Origin: JAPULR01 sp965238215
GTDB taxonomy: Bacteria; Chloroflexota; Dehalococcoidia; Lucifugimonadales; GCA-2712585
Length of the DNA stretch: 64,000 nucleotides
Direction of reading: 5' to 3'
Assembly (NCBI GenBank): GCA_965238215.1
Contig: OZ250180.1
Coordinates: 2,604,001 to 2,668,000 of the forward strand
A model generated the notes under the pieces. The model was not told the DNA's origin. It saw only the letters and a list, made by a program, of their open reading frames with translations, and ran no database searches. This document shows positions 59,606-64,000 of this stretch, one piece after another. The position numbers and the translations under genes were made by a program. The stretch's first letter is position 1; every line of letters begins with the position of its first letter.

Positions 59606-59635
59606 ATTGTAGCATTTTCGGCCCCATCCCCTCAA
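59606..59635 (-). promoter_or_regulatory. rpsF-ssb-rpsR operon promoter
   Basis: Minus strand TTGAGG (59635-59630), 18 bp, TACAAT (59611-59606). It overlaps the end of the upstream glyA gene region and lies about 25 nt before the rpsF start. Confidence 0.55.
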
Positions 59636-59640
59636 CATGG

Positions 59641-60885
59641 CTAGTCGTCGATGCCCGGCACCGGAAAACCCGAAGCCAACGTCTCTGCTTCCTCCCGAAT
59701 GGCGGCGATAGCGTCATCGTCCTCCTTGGCGGCAAGAGCGCGTACTATCATACGGGCCGTCTGCTTCATCTCCTCCGGGCCGAAGCCCCGGCTGGTAACG
59801 GCGGCGGAGCCGACTCTCAGACCGCTGGTTACCCGGGGCGGCTCAGGGTCGAAGGGAATCGCGTTCTTGTTGGTGATGATGGACGCCCGCTCCAGCGTAG
59901 CCTCCGCCTCGTTTCCTTTCACCCCCAGTGGCCGCAGGTCCACCAGGGACAGATGATTGTCCGTGCCGCCGGAGACGATTCGCAGCCCCTCTTCAGCCAG
60001 CGTGTCCGCCAGCGTGCGGGAATTCTTCACCACCGCATGGGCGTATTGTTGAAATTCGGGCTTCATGGCTTCGCCAAAGCACACGGCCTTCGCGGCGATT
60101 ACCTGCATAAAGGGGCCTCCCTGTGTGTGAGGAAACACCGCCCGATCCACCCTGCGGGCGAGCTTTGACTCGCACAGGATGATGCCGCCCCGGGGGCCGC
60201 GCAGGGTCTTCTGGGTGGTGGAAGTCACGACGTGGGCATGGGGGAAGGGGGAAGGATAGGCCCCACCGGCGATTAGCCCCGAAACATGGGCCATGTCCAC
60301 CATTAGCCTTGCGTCCACCAGATCCGCTATCTGCCGGAAACGCTGAAAGTCGATGGTCCGCGGGTAGGCGGTGTAGCCCGCCACTATGAGCTTGGGCCGA
60401 TGTTCCTTCGCCAGCCGCTCCACCGCATCGTAGTCGATGGTCTCCGTCTCACGCTCCAGCTCGTATCCCACGAAGTTGTAGAGCTTGCCGGAAAAGTTAA
60501 CCGGGCTGCCGTGGGTAAGATGTCCGCCCTGGTCGAGACGCAGCCCCATCACGGTGTCGCCGGGCTTGAGCAGGGCAAAGTAGACCGCCATGTTGGCCTG
60601 GGCGCCGCTGTGGGGCTGCACATTGGCGTGCTCAGCGCCAAATAGCGCCTTTGCCCGCTCCCTGGCCAGCTCCTCCACCTCGTCGACGAAACGGCAGCCG
60701 GCATAGTAGCGACGACCAGGATAGCCCTCGGCGTACTTGTTGTTCATCAGGCTCGCCTGGGCTTCCAGGACCGCGCGGCTGGCGTAGTTCTCCGACGCTA
60801 TGAGGACGATGTTGGTCCGCTGGCGCCGATTCTCTCTCTCGATGATATCGGCCACCGCCGCGTCCACTCTTCGAACTTCCGTCAT
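59641..60885 (-). CDS. glyA: Serine hydroxymethyltransferase
   Basis: GlyA interconverts serine and glycine with tetrahydrofolate. The 414-residue PLP enzyme has YASRAVLEAQASLMNNKYAE, GYPGRRYYAG, NVQPHSGAQANMAVYFALL and VDMAHVSGLIAGG. The PLP lysine is in VVTSTTQKTLRGPRGG. The residue before this lysine is Gln, where most family members have His (T-T-H-K-T-L-R-G). That may alter the reaction rate. It has a TTGACA promoter and lies upstream of rpsF on the same strand. Confidence 0.96.
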   Translation of the reverse strand: MTEVRRVDAAVADIIERENRRQRTNIVLIASENYASRAVLEAQASLMNNKYAEGYPGRRYYAGCRFVDEVEELARERAKALFGAEHANVQPHSGAQANMAVYFALLKPGDTVMGLRLDQGGHLTHGSPVNFSGKLYNFVGYELERETETIDYDAVERLAKEHRPKLIVAGYTAYPRTIDFQRFRQIADLVDARLMVDMAHVSGLIAGGAYPSPFPHAHVVTSTTQKTLRGPRGGIILCESKLARRVDRAVFPHTQGGPFMQVIAAKAVCFGEAMKPEFQQYAHAVVKNSRTLADTLAEEGLRIVSGGTDNHLSLVDLRPLGVKGNEAEATLERASIITNKNAIPFDPEPPRVTSGLRVGSAAVTSRGFGPEEMKQTARMIVRALAAKEDDDAIAAIREEAETLASGFPVPGIDD

Positions 60886-60921
60886 TGTCCCTCATCTCCG
60901 GCGCCCGCAAGCATGCCCGTT

Positions 60922-60950
60922 AGTCTAAGTGGGGCCGCATTGACTGTCAA
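60922..60950 (-). promoter_or_regulatory. glyA promoter
   Basis: Minus strand TTGACA (60950-60945), 17 bp, TAGACT (60927-60922). The transcript would begin near 60915 and give a leader of about 30 nt. Confidence 0.65.
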
Positions 60951-61053
60951 CGAACCGCCCTCCGGTGGGAGCCTTTAAGTGTAATACGACAAGATTCTCC
61001 GTAGAGATTTGCGGTCACAAAAGCACGCCCTGAATGAATATGAAAGAATCGTA

Positions 61054-61082
61054 TTGACACAATCCCCCGTCCACATCATCAT
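61054..61082 (+). promoter_or_regulatory. Possible nfeD promoter
   Basis: TTGACA (61054-61059), 17 bp, CATCAT (61077-61082). The -35 is perfect, the -10 moderate. The remaining 320-bp spacer between glyA and nfeD is otherwise empty. Confidence 0.45.
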
Positions 61083-61207
61083 TAACTTATAGGGGCGCCG
61101 ACGGTCGAACCTGCTTGTCCCAAAGGCAGCCCCTGCTCCCGCCGCTATCGCGTCGAGCGCAAATCACACCTCACGCCAAGGGTCTACCAGATTTGGGAGG
61201 GTGCAGA

Positions 61208-62581
61208 ATGTTCAATACCCGCCCTCGGAGCCTGGCAAGAGTGCTTCTGCTCCTGGTTTTCGTCGCCTCTTTCCTCTTGGGGCTGGCCGGCCAGGTCCTC
61301 GCCCAGGGACGCACGGCCCTCGTTGCAGACGTGGACGGCATCATCAACCCGATATCCCAACGTTACATCACGCGTACCGTGGAGAAAGGCGAAGATGAAC
61401 AGGCCGAGGTTGTAATCATACTGCTGAACACCCCCGGCGGCCTTCTCTCCTCCACCCGCGAGATCTACGAATCGCTGCTCAACGCCACCGTCCCGACAGT
61501 AGTCTTCGTATCGCCCCGCGGTGCGCAGGCGGCCTCGGCGGGGACCTTCATCACCGCTGCGGCCCACGTGGCCGTGATGGCGCCGAGCACCAGCATCGGC
61601 GCAGCCACCCCGGTGGGCGGCGGCGGCGAAGACCTGCCTGAAACCCTGGCCGGCAAGGCAACCAACGCCGCCGCCGCCGACATGCGGGCCATCGCTAAAG
61701 AGCGGGGGCGCAACGTGGAAGAGCTTGAGAGCACCGTAATTTCCGCCAAGTCCTTCTCATCCGAAGAAGCCGTCAACCTCAACGTGGTGGATTTCATTGC
61801 CGAAGACTTGGACGACCTCCTACTCAAGCTGGACGGCCGGGCCGTAACCATCGGCGAGGAGACGCACATCCTCTCCACCAGGGACGTCCAGATCGAACGG
61901 CTCGACATGGGCCTGATCAACCGCGTACTCTTCATTCTGGCGGACCCCAACATATCCTTTCTCCTCCTAACCCTTGGCGGGCTGGGCCTCGTCGTAGAGC
62001 TCTGGAGCCCCGGGATCGTCATCCCCGGGCTGACGGGCGTGGTGTTCCTTGTACTGGCCTTCATCAGCCTGGGGAATCTCCCCGTCAACTGGGGAGGCGC
62101 GGCTCTGATCCTCGTCGGCCTGGCCCTCATTGCCCTGGAGATATTCGTGTCCGGCTTTGGCGTGTTGGGCATAGGCGGCACCATCAGCTTCATCCTAGGA
62201 AGTCTGCTATTGTTCGCCCACTTCGGCACGCCATCGCCAACGGCGCCCTCCCTCGGTGTCAGCCCCTGGGTCTTATGGCCCACCGTAGCCGTCATCGCCA
62301 TCACCGCCGCCTGGGTGCTAACGACCATAGTGCGCCAGCACAAGATGGAGAAAGTACTGGACCTCTCGCCTCTCATAGACTCCAAGGCGGTGGTCACGAC
62401 AGCGTTGGACCCCAGGGGAACGGTCCGGATAAATACGGAAATATGGACAGCCTATTGCATCTATGGCACAATGATTCCCGAGGGTCGACGGGTGCGGGTG
62501 GTCGCCATGGAAGGCGCCGTCTTACAAGTGGCCCCTATCGAAGATATGGACAACCCTTCATTATCTGTGCAGGAAGAATAG
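61208..62581 (+). CDS. nfeD: NfeD-type membrane serine protease
   Basis: This 457-residue protein starts with a signal peptide (1-33, cleavage near LAQG). A ClpP-like protease domain follows, with the catalytic Ser110 in GAQAASAGTF and Lys150 in LAGKATNAAA. Four to five membrane helices (about 235-370) and a C-terminal OB-fold soluble domain complete it. NfeD proteins cleave the C-terminus of partner SPFH (stomatin) proteins. The start is ATG 61208, because GGGAGGGTG precedes it and the signal peptide begins there; a longer GTG/ATG frame has no such site. The SPFH gene follows after 10 nt. Confidence 0.93.
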   Translation: MFNTRPRSLARVLLLLVFVASFLLGLAGQVLAQGRTALVADVDGIINPISQRYITRTVEKGEDEQAEVVIILLNTPGGLLSSTREIYESLLNATVPTVVFVSPRGAQAASAGTFITAAAHVAVMAPSTSIGAATPVGGGGEDLPETLAGKATNAAAADMRAIAKERGRNVEELESTVISAKSFSSEEAVNLNVVDFIAEDLDDLLLKLDGRAVTIGEETHILSTRDVQIERLDMGLINRVLFILADPNISFLLLTLGGLGLVVELWSPGIVIPGLTGVVFLVLAFISLGNLPVNWGGAALILVGLALIALEIFVSGFGVLGIGGTISFILGSLLLFAHFGTPSPTAPSLGVSPWVLWPTVAVIAITAAWVLTTIVRQHKMEKVLDLSPLIDSKAVVTTALDPRGTVRINTEIWTAYCIYGTMIPEGRRVRVVAMEGAVLQVAPIEDMDNPSLSVQEE

Positions 62582-62591
62582 AGAGGACGAC

Positions 62592-63464
62592 ATGCCCTTT
62601 GGACTAGAGATTGTAAAGCAGTTCGAGAAGATGGTGGTGCTCCGGTGGGGACGCCTGGAGCGGGTTTCCCATCCCGGTCTCCGCTTCGTTGTGCCCTTCA
62701 TGGAGGACGGGCGGAAGGTGGACCTTCGCGAGCGGGTGCAGCGGGTGCCCACCCAGAAGTACATCACCAGCGACAACGTGGTGGTGGACATGGACTTTGT
62801 AATCTACTACCGGGTGATGGAGGAGAGCGCGGAACAAGCGGTGCTCAACGTGCAGAATTTCGAGGCCGCCGTGGTGAACCTGGCCCTCTCCACCCTCAGG
62901 GCCGTCATCGGCTCAACCAGCCTGGCATCCGCGCTGGCGGAGCGGGAAAAGGTGCGCGACGCCCTTCAGATTCGCCTGGATGAGGTGACGGGGCGTTGGG
63001 GCGTCAAGGTGAGCCAGGTGGAGATAAACGAGATAGACCCGCCCCCGGGCGTCAAGGCCGCCATGGAGCGGGAGAAGTCCGCCGCTGCCATCAAGACGGC
63101 GGACATTACCGAGTCCGAAGGCAAGAGGCAGGCCGCCATCAACCGGGCCGAAGGCGAGAAGCGGTCTGCAATCCTGGAGGCCGAGGGTGGACGCCAGTCG
63201 GAGATTCTGGAGGCCGAAGGCGACCGCCAAGCCGCCATCCTGCGCGCCGAGGGGTTCAGCACCGCCCTCGACCGCATCTACGAGGTGGCCTCCAAGGTGG
63301 ACAACAAGACAATGAGTTTGCAGTATTTCGAGGTGCTCAAGGAGATGGGTTCCAGCCCCTCCACCAAGTTCATATTCCCAATGGAGTTCACATCCATGCT
63401 GCAGCCCTTCCTGAACCTGGGAGGCGGAGGCGGGCCGGATAACGGCAAGGACAAGACCTCCTAG
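62592..63464 (+). CDS. SPFH/stomatin-family protein
   Basis: This 290-residue prohibitin-homology-domain protein reads VSHPGLRFVVPFMEDGRKVDLRER, KYITSDNVVVDMDFVIYYRV and LRAVIGSTSLASALAEREKVRD. Four tandem units near residues 176-220 (AEGEKRSAIL, AEGGRQSEIL, AEGDRQAAIL) form a coiled coil. The N-terminal hydrophobic helix usual for slipins is missing or very short, so membrane binding probably depends on its NfeD partner. It makes scaffolds or microdomains and is a likely substrate of the upstream protease. Confidence 0.92.
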   Translation: MPFGLEIVKQFEKMVVLRWGRLERVSHPGLRFVVPFMEDGRKVDLRERVQRVPTQKYITSDNVVVDMDFVIYYRVMEESAEQAVLNVQNFEAAVVNLALSTLRAVIGSTSLASALAEREKVRDALQIRLDEVTGRWGVKVSQVEINEIDPPPGVKAAMEREKSAAAIKTADITESEGKRQAAINRAEGEKRSAILEAEGGRQSEILEAEGDRQAAILRAEGFSTALDRIYEVASKVDNKTMSLQYFEVLKEMGSSPSTKFIFPMEFTSMLQPFLNLGGGGGPDNGKDKTS

Positions 63465-63502
63465 CCTTCTCGCAGGGATAAAGTATAGACTTACAAACGT
63501 CT

Positions 63503-63533
63503 GGGGGCGGCTTTATTGCCGCCCCCGTTTCTT
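63503..63533 (+). terminator. Intrinsic terminator of the nfeD-SPFH operon
   Basis: Perfect 9-bp stem GGGGGCGGC (63503-63511) / GCCGCCCCC (63518-63526), loop TTTATT, then GTTTCTT. Confidence 0.88.
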
Positions 63534-63577
63534 GTCGGCAACCCCCCAAGACCCACCCCTTTTCCTGGCTCTAGCCG

Positions 63578-64000
63578 CTAACGTCCCACCTCATCTCCCG
63601 GAAGAAGAAACTCATCCAGCAGTTCCAAGGCCGCCGTGTATGGCTCCAACTCCCCCTCTTCCACCCTCTCAACCATCGACTGTAGTGCAGGGCTTTGGGC
63701 AATCTGCCCCTCAACCCGTTTTGCCAGCCTATCCCGCAGCGTCTCTGTTAGCTCCGTAGACCGCCGCTTGCGTCGCCGCTCTTCCAGCAGGTTTGATGCT
63801 GTCAAGTAGTTCCGGTGCTCCTCAATTGCGTCGACAAGCCCCTCTATGCCCGCGCCCTCAACCGCCTGCGTTTCCACCACCGGCGGCCTCCAGCCGCTCC
63901 CGGCGGGCGACATGGCCAGCAGCGAGCGGACGTTGGCGGTCATCCGCTGGGCGCCTGGCCGGTCCGCCTTGTTGACGACAAACACGTCGGCAATCTCCAT
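63578..64000 (-). CDS. MeaB/ArgK-like GTPase, C-terminal part (truncated by window end)
   Basis: The visible 140 residues read IADVFVVNKADRPGAQR, with the G4 motif N-K-A-D. The segment PPVVETQAVEGAGIEGLVDAIEEH is typical of the end of the GTPase domain, and a helical C-terminal dimerisation arm follows. This matches MeaB/ArgK/YgfD proteins, which protect and load cobalamin into methylmalonyl-CoA mutase. The N-terminal GTP-binding part lies outside the window, and the methionine at 64000 need not be the true start. It is convergent to the SPFH gene across a terminator. Confidence 0.85.
   Translation of the reverse strand: MEIADVFVVNKADRPGAQRMTANVRSLLAMSPAGSGWRPPVVETQAVEGAGIEGLVDAIEEHRNYLTASNLLEERRRKRRSTELTETLRDRLAKRVEGQIAQSPALQSMVERVEEGELEPYTAALELLDEFLLPGDEVGR

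Noticed and set aside
60886..61207. Search for a tRNA or riboswitch in the larger spacers (this one, 11309-11672, 22942-23298, 44041-44462)
   Set aside because: No GTTCGA-type T-loop with matching acceptor arms and no known riboswitch core was found by reading; covariance-model searches were not possible.

Overview
The window looks like a chromosomal piece of a GC-rich Chloroflexota bacterium, most plausibly Dehalococcoidia or a SAR202-type relative. This is an inference from the gene set: single-membrane style lipoproteins and membrane-anchored foldases, hydantoinase/DUF917 genes, immune-inhibitor-A-like and GLUG-repeat surface proteins, and frequent TTG/GTG starts. It was not tested by phylogeny. 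I found no rRNA, tRNA or CRISPR array.

Layout. 1-5.0 kb (+): an oxidoreductase operon with a NuoF-type NADH/FMN subunit (its 5' end lies outside the window), a large Fe-S/molybdopterin FdhA-like subunit and a ferredoxin-NADP reductase-like flavoprotein. 5.1-11 kb: a small polytopic membrane protein (-) divergent from mutS, then a probable selenocysteine-containing ArsC/Spx-fold protein, a HAD protein and mutL. 11-13.8 kb: a small Tat-signal protein and a secreted metalloprotease lipoprotein. 13.8-22.9 kb: core genes rpoD-dnaG, cmk-plsC, PAP2, HNH, holB and lysA. 23.3-25.5 kb: metallo-beta-lactamase fold protein, M16 peptidase, small unknown. 25.7-28.5 kb: an AT-richer accessory patch with an OLD-like ATPase/TOPRIM nuclease and a Phd/PIN toxin-antitoxin pair, the latter next to a broken hydantoinase tail. 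28.5-33.2 kb: hydantoinase A-like, DUF917, SDR and NHL-repeat catabolic genes around a perfect 30-bp palindrome. 33.3-41.2 kb (-): accC-accB, then recO-recR-unknown-proA with a methyltransferase/Mrr-nuclease fusion lodged between proB and proA. 41.3-48 kb: a GLUG-repeat membrane protein with internal duplication, and mfd. 48-54.2 kb: HAD, comF, a PIG-L deacetylase, a tandem GNAT, DUF502, an MshA-like glycosyltransferase and a FemAB-like protein. 54.2-60.9 kb (-): folE, thrC, hom, SurA-like foldase, rpsR-ssb-rpsF, glyA. 61.2-63.5 kb (+): NfeD protease and SPFH partner. The end holds a partial MeaB/ArgK GTPase (-).

The strongest signal is at 8467-8823. An in-frame TGA sits exactly where the first cysteine of a CxxC redox motif belongs, is followed by a hairpin meeting bacterial SECIS rules, and is preceded by a good Shine-Dalgarno. 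Other points are the FdhA-like subunit lacking the Sec/Cys-His active-site pair, a single-gene R-M-like fusion inside the proline operon, mycothiol-type (MshA/B/D-like) genes clustered together, and a hydantoinase 3'-end duplication flanking the toxin-antitoxin module.
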